64,000 nt of DNA from contig CALYLX010000066.1 in NCBI GenBank assembly GCA_944990035.1, positions 1,116,001 to 1,180,000 of the forward strand, read 5' to 3'. Every line of letters begins with the position of its first letter. Position 1 is the stretch's first letter. The DNA comes from Clitopilus passeckerianus. Lineage: Eukaryota > Basidiomycota > Agaricomycetes > Agaricales > Entolomataceae. Below, in pieces: positions 1 through 13,100 of this stretch. The notes beneath the pieces are model-generated. The model did not search any database and had not been told where the DNA came from. It saw only the letters and a program-made list of their open reading frames with translations. The position numbers and the translations under genes are program-made.

Positions 1-1175
1 GCATCTTCCTCGGTACGAGTGTTCTTTCTTGGGTTATGGTCAGGGGCCGCCTGCCAGCCAACCCCAAGGATCAGCTTGGATCCTCGAATCATCGGATATT
101 GCTCGCGACATGCTCTGGCTTGTAGAGGCTTTGACCAACAGAAGGATGGGGGCTTGAAACTGAGGCGCAACAAAACGATCCTGCCGGTCAGGCCGTGCAT
201 CCTTGCAAAATCCTCATTTCCGGTGAGGGAGGTAAAGTAACAAAGGCTGCATGGTCATGCCTCTACGCCTCGGAAAAGTCAAGGAAGATAGAGAGCGGCG
301 CTGAGGAGACCTGGCGCACATAGTGGTACATATACGCCAATGTAGAATACGATTCCCCCGGACAATGAGTAAACGCCTGAGGCCTTAGTTTGAAGCGACT
401 CTTACCTGGTAGGGAAGATGATGATGTAGGAATTCTCACCATGCAGTCGAGTACTGTTCGATTAGACGATGGGATATTTCAAGCACACTCAGACTGGCAC
501 ACACAGTACTCCGACTTTCGTCTCCCCGAGGTTTTGGTGTCGGATGAGAGTGTACATCTGAAGAGATGCATTGAAGACCTGCTTGTATTAATTGAAGAGG
601 TCAGGGACGAATGTGGTATCCCGCGTTAGGCGATATCTATGTTTTGAGCTTTAGACTTCACAGCATTCGTGTTGGAAGGTCGAGATGGTCTTCATGCCAT
701 TCGTGTGTGGCTCGTTCGGTCTCAACGGTGCCCGCTTTCAATTCGTCATTAAAGTCGAACCTTTAGTCCTCCAATAATATCACACGTTTCTAATCCGCCA
801 TACTCTAACTACACCTTGACTTGATGGGATACAGTAGGAATAGATAAACCAGGGTCTCCAAATGATATCTAAAATGGGGCCGTGCTTCGCCGGCAGGGAC
901 CTTGACCACCTGTGTCAGTAGCGAGAGAAATATTCTAATATACGAACGGTGAATTTGTGACCTCACGAACCGAGATCTTTACTGGCGCCCTCACAGGCGC
1001 GATGCATGACAGAAGCTCGGAAAGGATTACAGACTCCGAAAAGGCTTTTGGTAAACGACTGTATCGTAACGACATACACAACCACAATTATGCCGTTTGA
1101 ACTGACCTTGGTGGACAACGTGATTTGTGACTGCGAATAATACAAATCTATTTACAGGTATTTCAAGGTGTTTTC
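1..1175. other. No gene recognised at left edge
   Basis: No exon chain or family match was found. A 62-codon ATG reading frame at 441-629 (plus) could be the last exon of a gene that starts outside the window, but it has no recognisable motif and I do not call it. Other frames here are short and often lack an ATG. Confidence 0.5.
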
Positions 1176-1722
1176 TCAGTAGTTTCCACCGAAGTCCTGA
1201 GGGCTAACATTATAGATGTGCTCCCTAGCATGGCGTTTGGCACGTTCCTTGTCAATGAAGTCTAACTGGAAGTTCATCAGATGATTGACGGACGACAATT
1301 GGAGTTGCAGACTTACTCCCTTGGTCTCAACCTCACGATCAATGAAAGCACCAGCAAGGCCCATGCTATCATGCAATGTCATTATGCGGCATTTCTACGT
1401 CAATTCTAAAGTGGATACATACGCGAACTCTTTGGCCTTAGCATGAGAGTCTGGATGGCCGTTGGCGGCGGCATGCTCTTCGTAGGCCTTCATGGCCTGT
1501 GTATATGACCTTAGCCTGCTGGAATTATTACGAGGACGAACTGGCTTACCTCAAAGGCGGCAGCGCCCCCAATAAGTTCATGAGAGAGATGTGCCTGGTG
1601 GGGTCGAACGGTCTGGTACTGGAGCAAGATGGCCATTAGTCCTCACGAGAATCGTAGCCATAGAGCCAACATACGCTGTTGTAGGACTGAGCTTGTTCAG
1701 AGTCGTTAGAAAACCAGCCCAT
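1176..1722 (-). CDS. cipC: CipC-family (concanamycin-induced protein C-like) small protein
   Basis: Five exons (1675-1722, 1550-1618, 1423-1496, 1317-1365, 1176-1265) join with correct phase into 330 nt, or 109 residues, the usual size for CipC. The product starts MGWFSNDSEQAQSY and carries the family blocks HLSHELIGGAAAFEAMKAYE, HPDSHAKAKE, AGAFIDREVETKG and LDFIDKERAKRHARE. CipC proteins are small cytosolic fungal proteins, first noted as antibiotic-induced in Aspergillus and often abundant in hyphae or under stress; the biochemical role is unknown. All introns have GT...AG ends and are about 50 bp. No truncation or frameshift is seen. The family call is firm because most of the length matches; the function is not known. 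Confidence 0.9.
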
Positions 1723-2984
1723 TATTGAATGAAGTGAGAGTAAAGTGAGAGATGTTAGTGATTGTTACTGTTCTAACCTAGCCATTGCGACCCTTTTATA
1801 TCTGAAAAGACTGCTGGTCACGACACTGACGACAAATTAGTGGGCAGCACGCAGATCTTGATATCAGCCGAAGAGTTGGGGCACGTGTCCACTAAAAATA
1901 GATGTGCTAAAAATAGATGTGCTGTGCGGGCCGTCATTAATTCATTTCGTAGGCATTTCGTTTAGCGGCTTTTAGCCACCTGGACTCATTGTGCCTCCTT
2001 GTACCTGGTTTACCGTTATCACTGGGTTAGGTAGGAGAAGACGACGTACAGTGCGATATTACGCCTACCTCCTTCAGAAACTCTAGAAGCGCGCCAGGTA
2101 GACCTCGAAAGCCTAATATTCTTTTGTACCGATGGCGTGGGTCCGATCTAATAATAATGCATCTGTGAACGGAGGCATACAATTTGCGATGGCATAGGAG
2201 CCTGTCATTGGGCAGTGGCGTGCGCAGTCGCAAGAACTAATCATGTGGGCATACTTTTGTTCCACATCTCTCAGGAGGACTGCCGATCAGTGACGGTTCT
2301 CTTGGAGATTGAGGTCTAGGTTCGTATGGAATGCCAGGCTAAAAGATACTTATGGCATGCCGGATTCGTCACAACAATTCGTCGTTGTTACGAAAGGCGA
2401 TTGAACTCAGTCCATTGGTTAGAGATGACTTTCCCATAATATTTTCAAAGACTTATCACCATCTCGGCCAGGTTGACCGCAGGAGAGGTTTGAATCCCTT
2501 AGACGGGATGGGGTCTCTGTCGACCCAATACTCGATCTAGCTCGCAGACTTTGCGCACTCCAATTGGACATGAACGGGGGATGGTAGAGATGTGTTGGTA
2601 CTGGTGCCACAGAATATGGAGTAATCGGCATTCAGCGTTCAGCCATGAAGGGCCGCTTTATGTCCCCGAATGAGGTTACTATAGAGTCGGCTGGACCTTG
2701 CTGATCGAGATTGATGTTGCATTTCTTGTCCCACACACCATAAGTAACGCAGGCTGAGGTGCGGCGAGAGGAAGCATCTGTGGCTCCATTGAAAGTGTGG
2801 CCTTTATTCCAGCGATGTCATGAGTAGAAACATCCAGCTCACTATGCCTATTACTCCTCGTCATATTGCCGGAAACCTATTCTCTTCCTGCTTGCGACCT
2901 CCCGGGCTCGAGTGCGTGTCTCCTTGTCCCTATCCCCCGTATATATCGAATTTATCCCCCATCCGCCTACTTCCATTGCTTCTA
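1723..2984. other. Intergenic, upstream of the cipC-like gene
   Basis: Presumed promoter side of the minus-strand cipC-like gene. It holds a 15-bp tandem duplication (1892-1921), listed separately. Beyond that I see only short open frames on both strands with no motif. Confidence 0.5.
1892..1921. repeat. Two perfect tandem copies of a 15-bp unit
   Basis: CTAAAAATAGATGTG occurs twice head to tail (1892-1906 and 1907-1921), 170-200 bp upstream of the cipC-like start codon. It lies where a promoter element would be expected. Whether it has a role is unknown. Confidence 0.9.
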
Positions 2985-4749
2985 CTAGATTGCGTAGGAC
3001 TTCCTCTCCGGGATAGGTAAGAACTTGAATGATCTCATCAAACTTTCAGAAGTACTGGAGGCAGTGGTATTTCTCGCAATGGAAAGGAAGTTATAGCATT
3101 CCTCATACAATTCCAAGGACTGAAGGGCAGTTAGCTCGAGATAACCCTGTCGACGCCAAACTCTTCGGTCGGAGCCTTCACTGGCAGTATGTCGGTACAT
3201 TGGATTATAAGCTCGACGAGTGAGTTGGAAACCAATGAAAGTGTATTGTGCAGTTCATCGTTAGATAGTCCCGATACCTCTTGTAATACAAGCGGTCTCA
3301 AACAAGGCTTGGGTGTGTTGATAATGTTAAATAGCTGGGAGTTAGAGCTGTGCACCCCATTGATGTCAATGTCCTCGAGATTGCACTGCAAGGGATGCAG
3401 ACGAGAGACCTGAAGCGTTCATGTCTGTCAATCGGTCAAAGCCTTCCGAACTAACCTTGAAGAATTCCGAGAAATTCTCGATCCTAGAATTAATTGTGAA
3501 CACGTTTAGGCGCACAACGTCGCGGAGTCGTACCTTTCACCTTTTTGCCGTGCTAGCCCTACCACCTCTAATTTGGTCATATTAGGCCAAAATCTCATGA
3601 GTGCAGGCATGGCATCGAAAACAAGGCATCTGTCTTGACGGACCACTGCAGCCTGGTTTGGCCAGAACGAAATCCCTGGGCCCATGATGCAGCAAGCGTC
3701 GAGATCGGCGAACAATGGATAAGTGGGAGTCATGTCAGGGCGATAAAAGTGGTCAATATGATCAATGTAGAGCCCTGTTAACCCTGTTGTCATCTGGAGG
3801 ATGTTGACTGCGGCTTTCATTATTTTTCGCCTGCGTTCTTCCTCTATGACTTTGAAGTCTTTGGACTCTGAGTAATTTGTGAGTCCGAATTGTCATATAA
3901 CCTTGGCTCTGTCAGGACGCCGGCGCAGCGAGTTCAGGTAACTGAATATGCTCGGCCTATCGTAATTTTCGTTGGGGAGTAGGTCAAAGTACAGATCAAG
4001 TACTTTCGACCACGCCTTGTTGACAAATCCAAAAGACACTTGCAAAAGGTCTTGTCGCCAACCTGCCTCCAGAGGTTCTACAGCAAAGTAAGCTATCTGA
4101 CGAAGTAGTTCGGGTGGGAGAACAAGGGAACGACAAGGAAGTAGAGTCCGTCGTAGAAAGCAGCCGCACTTCATGAACGAGGATATAATGCCGTTCATAG
4201 TCAAATCTTTGCGTCCAAACCCTACCATGCTCGATCGGGTCGTGTATGGGCTGTGAGGACGCCAGAGTCACAAGAATATGCCTTCCGGAGGTTCCTATGT
4301 AATGCTTGTCAAAGAGGACGGTCATGATCTCTGAAGGAGTTTTCGGTAGAGGGATGAGCTGGACCGATTATTGATGTACCCTCCGCATCTCGAAAATAAG
4401 AGGTATGGTGGTAGAGGATTGATGTCCTCCCATCCTGGCTTTAGTCCGGGTTAAGACGGTTCGAAAAGACGCGTCATAGTGAATGCGGTCAGATACAACC
4501 TAAAACCCATGTTTAGATTGACTGGATAGTGCTACAATTTTACTCACGAGGTCGGAGAGTGTGTCGTCAGTGGCTTTTCTGACCAGTGAGATATCAAGAG
4601 TGATTGAGATCTGGAAAATGCGTCCATAGCCTGATACGTACTGCCCTTTGTACCTGCTGAAGCTCAGCCAACAAGTCGACATGTCCCGGTTGTTGTGGTT
4701 GGCGCGGTCGAAAGTGAGTGGGATTGGAAATTGATTCTTCTTCCGCCAT
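2985..4749 (-). pseudogene. F-box-like protein, decayed copy 1
   Basis: Alignment with the copy at 49.3-51.4 kb shows the whole gene. It has an ATG at 4749, a short first exon, an exon with ATDDTLSDL matching GTNDNSLEHL, a block MTVLFDKHYIGTS, an F-box-like stretch (LPPELLRQIAYFAV then GWRQDLLQVSFGFVNKAWSK), and leucine-rich C-terminal exons near 3131-3391. Breaks seen: an in-frame TAA at 4368-4370, a frame change between the 4325 and 4228 frames, and a 1-nt shift near 3139 where the LTALQSLEL block leaves frame. F-box proteins recruit substrates to SCF ubiquitin ligases; this copy is probably dead. Introns with non-standard junctions could hide one break but not all of them. Confidence 0.65.
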
Positions 4750-4809
4750 GATAATAATATTTTGATCTGGGGTCTTCGTGCCGTAAAGGAGTCGAAATGG
4801 TATTATAGT

Positions 4810-5463
4810 TTACATTTTGAAAACTTCGTATGTATTCTCTACAGATAAGAGTGTGGATAGCCCAAAAGACAGGTCGTTAAGACAGATACGTGAACCATCT
4901 TTAAAGCAAATCGCATGTTCAACGAGAAAGCCGAAATGCCCTCTGATTAAGGTTGAACGCCTGACCCCACACGCAAACGTCGGGTTTGAACATGAGCCAG
5001 CCGTCTTTGGCGTACAAGCGCGTGGATCCAACTGCAAATCCTGGAATGTTGAATAGGTTTATCACCCCACGGTCGTCGAGGGAGCCATTGAGGTCTCCCA
5101 GGGAAATGACGGGCATGAAGTTGATCGTCATCTTGCACTGCAGCGAGACAAGTAACGTTGTGGGAGAAATTCTTCCTCGATACTGTGGACGGATGTTAGA
5201 CCAGAAATTTCGAATGAAGCCGAGAAAAAATGACTTGCCTTGAACACTGCTGGGCCCACAGGTATTCGTAGGTCAAATATTTCAGACCATGGCTGCTCCC
5301 CTATATGGGAGGGTCTGCTGGGAAGGTTATGGCTTGACGAACGGTAATGCTCATTTGCGCAGTATGATCTTGATAGCTCTGCGTAATTAACAGGTTTAAC
5401 GAAGCCTGAATCCGGCTGGTCTAGTTCCTTCCTGGCTGAGGGTATCTGTTCGCTGACCGACAT
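4810..5463 (-). CDS. Uncharacterised possible gene upstream of F-box copy 1
   Basis: An ATG at 5463 opens a frame of about 76 codons (MSVSEQIPSARKELDQPD...). After a possible intron around 5180-5240 it can continue in a second frame (VISLGDLNGSLDDRGVINLF, then DGWLMFKPDVCVWGQ) to about 4920. The donor for that intron would be GC rather than GT. I recognise no family, and the end of the gene is unclear. It may be a remnant of another gene or a chance open frame; the coordinates are the outer limits of the two frames. Confidence 0.2.
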
Positions 5464-5958
5464 CAGTTTCGGGTATGATGCAGAGAAGGATCCAAGGGCT
5501 GTCCAACGCAGTGTTCAGAAAACCTGAATTCTAAAAGTAGTTGAAACGGACCTTTCAGCGCTGCAGAGACTTCCAAAGAGGTTTTCCCGCATTATAAGGC
5601 GCGCAGCGTTTATAGGAGAAGAGGAGCAGTATTCTGAAGTGGGTCGATCGTGCCTCCTTTGCCTTGGGCGTCATCTGTGACGTCCTTCGATCGCCCACAA
5701 GAAATAGGAGTGTGCCTCATGAGCAGAAAGCCGTTTGTAGGCGACGTTGGGCTCGCCGTGGTCGTCGTTGGAAGTCACGGTGCAATCCCGCACATTTCCG
5801 AGTGTGGTGATCTGGGCCGCTTGGCTAACCGCCGGACCACTGCAATCTCATCATCAGCCACAACGTCGTCAACGACGACCTACAACTTCAAGGTAGCTTC
5901 TGAGAAATACAGGGCAGAAAGACGTGTATAAGTGCGGCGGCGTTGCTGTATTGCGGCC
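5464..5958. other. Intergenic, upstream of VPS36
   Basis: No gene seen. It lies between the start of an uncertain minus-strand gene and the VPS36 start codon, so it probably holds the VPS36 promoter. Open frames at 5650-5930 lack any match. Confidence 0.5.
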
Positions 5959-7961
5959 ATGTCACTGCGTCGAAATACAAAGCTTGTTGATGGCACGATA
6001 CCGGTACAGGCCCTGCTTTATCCCGATGAAATTCTACACGCGAGTCAAGAAGACGTCGGAATTTACGATGGGTAAGCCTATTTTATGTACGTTCTATTTC
6101 GTGATATCGACGAAAAATAACGCAGCCAGCAGAAAGCGACGAATCATCAGAATGGAACCGTCCATGTAACTTCACATCGGCTGTTTTATATCGACAATCG
6201 GAAGCCCAGCAAGTACTCTTTCGAGCTGGATCTGTCGAGAATTGCGCAGACAGACTCCTATGCCGGTCTATTCACGTCTTCTCCCAAAGTCACCCTGCAC
6301 CTTTCTGCGCCAGAACCAGTGACATCGAACCAATCGGAATCCTTGACCAACGGTGGAACTTTTGGAAATCCAGGCTTTGAAAGCTGGGTCTGCGAAGTTT
6401 GCGACTACCGTAACCCTCCTGGCCTTAGCCCTGCCGCTGCGAAGGTCTGTGGGCTCTGTGGCGTACCACGGTCATCCATGCCTGGGACAACGTCATCATC
6501 GGTCACTTCAACTCAGCTGCTTTCCAAGTCCCTACCCTCCTCCATGTCACATCGCACATTCTCGTCGAACTCGCCAATGCCTCCTACGACAGCGAGCTCA
6601 GATTCAATATCGTGCCCAGCTTGCACTTTCCTGAACCACCATGCCTTACGCCAATGTGAGATGTGTGGGACTGACCTTCCCCAGCCAACTTCGCGGGCAA
6701 CGATGCGTTCGGCCCCTACCTCACGCCCGGATTCTCCAGATGACGACGAGGAAGATGACCCAATCACTGGACGGATGCTGAAGGTCAGCTTCAGGAAAGG
6801 CGGCGATAAGGCATTCTATGCTTTACTAAAGAGAAGTCTACAATCCAAGTCTTGGGAGGTCTGTTTTCTCCACGGTCTCACGCAAGATCTTCCTTAACAT
6901 ACATTTTTTCAGTCAAGCTCGACTTCGTCGGCTGCCACCCTGAGAGCCAACGGCGACCAGAGACGCTTAACTGCGACCCCAGGAATATGTGTGTCTCTTC
7001 TGATAACCGAATATAACGCAATCTAACTAGCCGCTACGCAGCTGGAATCCTTCGAAACGTTGAAACATCCGTTTCACACCAGCACAATTCTATGACTGAT
7101 GCACTACAAGATTTAGATGCATTGATGATCAAAGCAAAGGACATGGTCCGCCTAGCCGCAGAGCTGAATGAGAAGCTCACTGCAGTGTCATCTCCTACTC
7201 TGGCATCGACCACAATTGGCCCCTCCGGCTCTTCAATACCTACTACCACTGTCATGTCGACTACCGCCACAGAGCCCGAAGAAGCCACGTTCATACGATC
7301 GTCGCTTTCCCAGCTGGGACTGCAGATGTCGAATGCGCCGGTGACCTTGGACATGATCAAAGATGAGAGGAGGTGGCTCGAGGAATCGGCCAAGGAGTTG
7401 TCTCAGATTCTGCAAGGATCGACTGTATCTCCATTTACCTCGCGGCCGGGACTGATGAAGGACAGAGGTATCATCGCTCTTGATGAAGTCTGGGGAGGCT
7501 GGAATCGTGCTCGTGGAGTTGGTAAGGGACGACTCTCTGTTCGTTGTCTACAACACCTAATCTATGTTTCCATAGCCCTAATACCACCTCAAACGCTTCT
7601 ACAAGTTCTTCCTCACCTCCCAAACTTTACATCTCCACCGATCGACACTAGGCTACTGTCTTCCGGCCTTCGGGTTCTGCATACCCCACAGTACACCCAC
7701 TTGGCCTTTTCATCTAGGCTCCTATCTGTTCTGCGAGCTGAAGGTTCAAAGACAACTCTCGAAGTGTCCAAGGTCGAACACTTGACGATTGGGATGACAG
7801 CAGAGATGATCGGTGCTGTGGAGAGTGACGGCAGTATATGTCGGGACGGAGTTGGAGATGAGAAGACAGGTGCTGGAGTCGGTGGCAGCGGGGAAGGTGG
7901 AAGAGTTGTTCGCTGGTGGTGGAATGTATTTGAAGGCTATACCTGGGATGGTCAAGCCTAA
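5959..7961 (+). CDS. VPS36: ESCRT-II subunit Vps36 with two NZF zinc fingers
   Basis: Five exons (5959-6071, 6126-6858, 6913-6988, 7042-7521, 7576-7961) sum to 1,788 nt, or 595 residues. The N-terminus is a GLUE domain (start MSLRRNTKLVDG, later HVTSHRLFYIDN). Two NZF/RanBP2-type fingers interrupt it: WVCEVCDYRNPPG near residue 124, and SCPACTFLNHHALRQCEMCG near residue 200. The C-terminal half has the EAP45/Vps36 helical region (DALQDLDALMIKAKDMV) and winged helices, ending RWWWNVFEGYTWDG. Vps36 is a subunit of ESCRT-II on endosomes and binds ubiquitinated cargo and phosphoinositides. Two inserted NZFs are the arrangement known from yeast Vps36. The C-terminal frame after residue 545 is low-complexity and glycine-rich; an alternative reading frame overlaps it, so the last about 40 residues are less sure. 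Confidence 0.92.
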
Positions 7962-10173
7962 AGCCAACCGTCAAATGACGTTGGTGTGTTATTTGGAGTT
8001 TACGAGGGAGGCCAATGTTCTTTATCTGAATGCCATGTGTTGTTGAAGTTGACATCATACACTACCATACAGACTATCGCAGTAGACGATTATAAGACTG
8101 GTGGGTTTTGAGGATTGCGATCACGTTCACCAACCACCTCCGAAAGATGCGGTTTCAACAAGTTTCCCTGCAGCTCACAGTCATGGCGATGTATATATCA
8201 GCTTTGGATCATTCATGAATAAGGAGCCTGCCTCCTGTCCTTTTGATAGTATCTTCACGCACCACCAACGAAGGACGGGATTTCAGAAGAACTCCTGGGA
8301 AGCGCAGCGCCCTGCCAAGCCGGGAAGGCATAGTGTATCTCGGCGGAATAAACCATAGCTGTGGACCTAACTGAGTTTGAATTTGACCTACCGTATATGG
8401 TAGGTCGTTCTACTCCATTTAGACCATTTATTTGCTTCAACCAATCAGTGTCCTCAAAACCTTGGCTCGTTGTTCCCGCGAATTGGCAAGCGCGTTCGCC
8501 GTAGGCTGTGTGGATAATCAGTAGAAGTAGTTAATTGAGGGCTAAAGATGTAGATACCGACGCGATCCTGCCTTCAAACCGCGTACAGACGCGCTGATAG
8601 TCAAATGCGCGACCACAGTGATGGTTTGGGTTGGTCGGAGGCGCGACTCGGAAGCGCGTCTTGAGAAAAAACTTGGCCGTGAACACCTCCAAACATGGTA
8701 TTCGAAGCCGAAATGCTTCTGCACATGCGGTGCATGGCGTAATTATGAGATAAAATAAGGCCCGACGCGTGAATATTGCTTTTTGCAGCCGAAGCGGTAG
8801 TTTGGGCTGTGTGTCTCACGAACCGTGTTTCGAAAAATAGCACCTTCAGCACGTTGGGTGTTACAAGCCACCAGATTGAGTTACGTACTAAATGTCAGTC
8901 GTAACAAAGAAATTCCCAAAGAAATTTAGGTAATTAAAATGAACTTGAAGCCGGGGAACCCGTTGGCTCGGGATGGATTTCCGAGCCTGCATGCATGTGT
9001 ACCGCGCCGGAGGCACCGCTCTTGTGGTCTGGTAGGTTCTAAAATGTCCAAAGGTGCCCGAATCTGTCCTATCTTTGACTCTTCGAAACCAAAATCAGAA
9101 AAGAAGGCGACAACATGAATGCCCCGTTTGAGCCAGCGCTTTGCATCGTCAAAGCGATTTTATATAACATGACGGCGCCGGAGGCGCCTCTCTCGAGAAT
9201 TGCAACACTCTGAGAGGCATCTAACACCTCTTTTGCACTCGGAATGCTTGTGCTTGAATTATTTTTTCGCTCTCTCGATCTAATTAATTAATTAGTTTTA
9301 ATTAATTTTTGCTACTGGACCCCACACCTATGGTAATACCGCCAGTGTATCTGGTCAGCCCAAGTAACTAAGGTCTGCGTAGTCTTTGCCCAATTCGAAG
9401 TAGTGAGTCACAAACCCCGTTGTATTTGAATGAAAAGAATCTCATTGAAGTAACAAATGCGATAACTAAAGATTGCACAGTAAAAGGACCATGGTTGCAT
9501 GATGGTCTTCGAAGTAGACAAGAGGGGGCCATCGTAGATTCCTCCTCAACCCCCGGATGCGGGATCGGAGTGATTTACTGCGTAGATGCGATAGATTAGA
9601 TTTGACAGTGCCATGCTCTGGAGCTACCCCGATTTCAATTCGTCTACCTAGCCCTTCTCCGAGCTGGAATATTTACGAATCTCCGGGTTTTTGAACTTAC
9701 GGATTCGCACAAACTCGGGCCGAACGCCCTCTGTCGTGAGATCCTGATTTCTGACGAGTTCTGTACGTGCATCGTCCTGTTTTTGCTCACGTCACTCGTT
9801 GTATTCTGCGACTGGCAATCTATGGAGGATGGTGCACCCAGGTCTCTACCTACAACTTGGACTGATTGTCCTCATCCTGCGGCATTTCTCGGTTCACCTG
9901 AGTCTGTCGGCAGTCAAATTATCAGCGAAAAATAACAAAACGAGGGGTCCGAGTGTTGTTTTTGTATCGGAGGGCATTAAGCGGTCTAGATTTACCAAGA
10001 GCCTCGTTCATCAGCGTGTTGTGCGACCAATGGAAGGCCCAAAACCCAGGGTACTCAGAGTCGGCTGATGTTTTCTTCCCGATAAGGCAACTTACCAGAG
10101 TGACGTCACGTCAGAAATCAACCATATGATGAACGTTTGCTCGAGTTTCTGAGGTTCCTTTGTATCTCTCACC
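7962..10173. other. 2.2-kb region without a recognisable gene
   Basis: No exon chain or family match on either strand. It contains an AT-only patch built of TTAA/ATTA units at about 9279-9310 and two copies of GCGCCGGAGGC (9004-9014 and 9174-9184). The last few hundred bases should hold the glycogen phosphorylase promoter. It could be a decayed mobile element, but no terminal repeats were found. Confidence 0.45.
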
Positions 10174-13100
10174 ATGACTTCCACCATCGACCCCAAAACC
10201 ATTGGGAGAACCGCTCGGCCTCGTCGCCATGTGCGATCGCTGACTGGTACGTATTTATCGTCGTTGAGCTCGCCGAGAACGATCACGACGTAATCTTATC
10301 AGGGTATCTCCCGGAGACGGACGCGTCCGGTAAGGAGAAATGGCCTAAGGGCGAGGAGAAAATCTGGAAAGCAGGAATGAGGGTCCTAGACACAGGTAAT
10401 CACCTACGCTGCATAATTCATTGTGACGAGCTAATAATTATCTCTGTTGACCGTAGACGTCGAGTCAATCTCAAAGTCTTTCGTTAATCACGTTCAAACA
10501 TCGCTTGCGCGTCAAGCATACAGTCTTGGTACGAACCCGACTTTGCCAGAGGGGCCTGTCTAACACCCATATACTTCATAAGATGATCTTGGTGCCTACC
10601 AAGCGGCAGCGTTGTCTGTCAGGGACAACCTTCTTGTGGGTCGCGCTGCTAAAAGTAACTATATGCGTACTGAAACTTTCCTTAGATCAACTGGAATGAT
10701 ACACAGCTTCACTACACTCGCAAGGCCCCAAAGAGGGCGTACTATCTGTCTTTGGAATTCCTCATGGGTCGTACCCTCGACAACGCTGTGGGTATTCTCA
10801 TAGATATGCCTATATGCGCCCCAAGGCTGATTGTTATCCAGCTCCTGAATCTTGGCCTAAAGGATGAGTACAAGGACGGTATCAAGCGTCTCGGTTTCTC
10901 CCTTGAGGATCTTCTCGAGCAAGAACGCGACGCCGGCCTTGGTAACGGTGGCCTAGGCCGGCTTGCCGCCTGTTATTTGGATTCTTCTGCTTCTCAGGTC
11001 CGTTTTGTTCCACATTCACAAGGGATCCATTCGACCGAAACCGCTCTCAGGAACTGCCTGTTTGGGGCTACGGACTTCGATACAAATATGGTATTTTCCA
11101 ACAGCTGATTTCTCCGGAAGGCAATCAACTTGAAGTGTGTGAATTTCCCAAACCCTTCTGTGTTTCCCCCTAACGTCGTCCATCAGGCTCCCGACCCATG
11201 GCTCGATAACCAAAATCCTTGGGAGGTGAGAAAATCAACAAGAGGTCCGCATATGAATGGCTAAACGTTTAGTTCAGCTACCTCGCTTGGATGTTCAGTA
11301 CGACGTTCGCTTCTACGGATACGCTGAGAGGGCTGGTGACGGCTCTGGCCGCGCCAACTGGGTTGGTGGCCAGGAAGTTTTGGCCATTGCCTATGATGTG
11401 ATGATTCCGGGATATAACGTCAAGACAGTCAACAACTTGAGGTTGTGGGAGAGTAAGCCCAAGCGTGGTTTCGATCTCAACTCGTTCAATGGTATGGGTT
11501 TTCTGACACGATTCTGACTAATTTGCCGACTTATCTGCTCCTAGCTGGCAACTATGAAGCGGCTGTAGAGTCTTCTAATAGCGCTGCAGCTATTACTTCG
11601 GTTTTGTACCCTAATGATCACACGTTTGTCTATTTCCATCTGATAAAAAATAATCATAGCTCACTAATCTTGACAGTACCTGTAAGTACCTATGCCTCAG
11701 TCACCGACACGTCTGACTGATCATATTTTAGTTGGAAAGGAGCTTCGTCTCAAGCAGCAATAGTGCGTTCTTCGATTACGACCCTCAATTTTCGCTGATG
11801 CCCTATCAGCTTTTGGACGGCTGCCAGTTTGGCTGACATCCTTAGGCGTTTCAAGAATCTTGGCAAGCCTGTGGAGGAAATTCCAGATTGTGAGTGCCCA
11901 TCGTTCTATCCGCCTATCTTCTTGTTAACGTTGGTCCCAAGATGTTGCCATCCAACTTAATGATGTTGGTCGTCTTTTTCCTTGCTAGCAACTATGTCAT
12001 TTACCCGAATGTATAGACCCATCCTACTCTTGCTATACCGGAACTTATGAGGATCCTCATCGACGAAGAAGAGTTGGGTTGGGACGCTGCCTGGAAGATT
12101 GTCACCAACACATTCTTCTACACGAACCATACAGTATTGCCTGTAAGCATGACCCATCCAGTATTACGGACCGCAGATCTCACACTTACTACAGGAGGCA
12201 CTTGAGAAATGGCCTGTTCCCCTACTTGAGCATGTTCTGCCGAGGCATCTGCAAATTATTTATGACATTGTAAGTCGTTCTCGACTTCAAATTGATTCAC
12301 CAAAGTGACCTCTTCCTTCCTTAGAACTTGTAGGACAATAAGGTTTCATATTCGACCATTTTTCTAATAAACCACTAGATTCTTCCTGCAAGCGGTTGAA
12401 AAGAAGTTCCCTGGAGACAAGGAGAGGCTCTCCCGAATGTCCTTGATAGAAGGTGAGTAGTCCCTCCAGGACCTGAAAATGACAGCCCATGGATGTTCGT
12501 TTTCAGAGGGATACCCCAAGCAAGTCCGAATGGCGCACCTCGCCTGCATTGGAAGTCGCAAAGTCAATGGTGTTGCAGAGGTTGGTATTTTCCGTGGTTA
12601 TTTTGGAGACAAGGCTCATACCCCTCCCAGCTCCACAGTGACCTCGTCAGAACCACCATTTTGAAGGACTTCGTCGAGTTTGAGGGTGTGAGCAAGTTTG
12701 GAAATGTCACCAACGGCAGTATGTTCGCTATGACTACTCACTTTGCATACAACCCTCATCATAATTACAGTTACGCCCCGTCGCTGGCTTGATCAGGTGA
12801 GGACCGACGCCAGAAAAATAAACATTGTGCTGACAACCCTTCCAGTGCAACCCCGAACTCAGCGCTCTCATTACCAAGACGCTTAAGATCGAGAAGAGCG
12901 TGTGGCTGAAGGACCTCCCCAAACTTGAAGGCCTGCTAAAATTCACCGAGAATAAGGCGTTCCGCGAGGAGTGGGCAGCCGTCAAGCAAAAGAACAAGGA
13001 GCGCCTTGCGGCATATGTCAAGCAAACCCTTGGGTTGACCGTTAACACGAACGCTCTGTTCGATGTTCAAATCAAGCGCCTACACGAGTACAAGCGTCAG

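Noticed and set aside
441..629. 62-codon ATG open frame near the left edge
   Set aside because: No motif, no supported splice partner inside the window, and frames of this size occur by chance throughout it.
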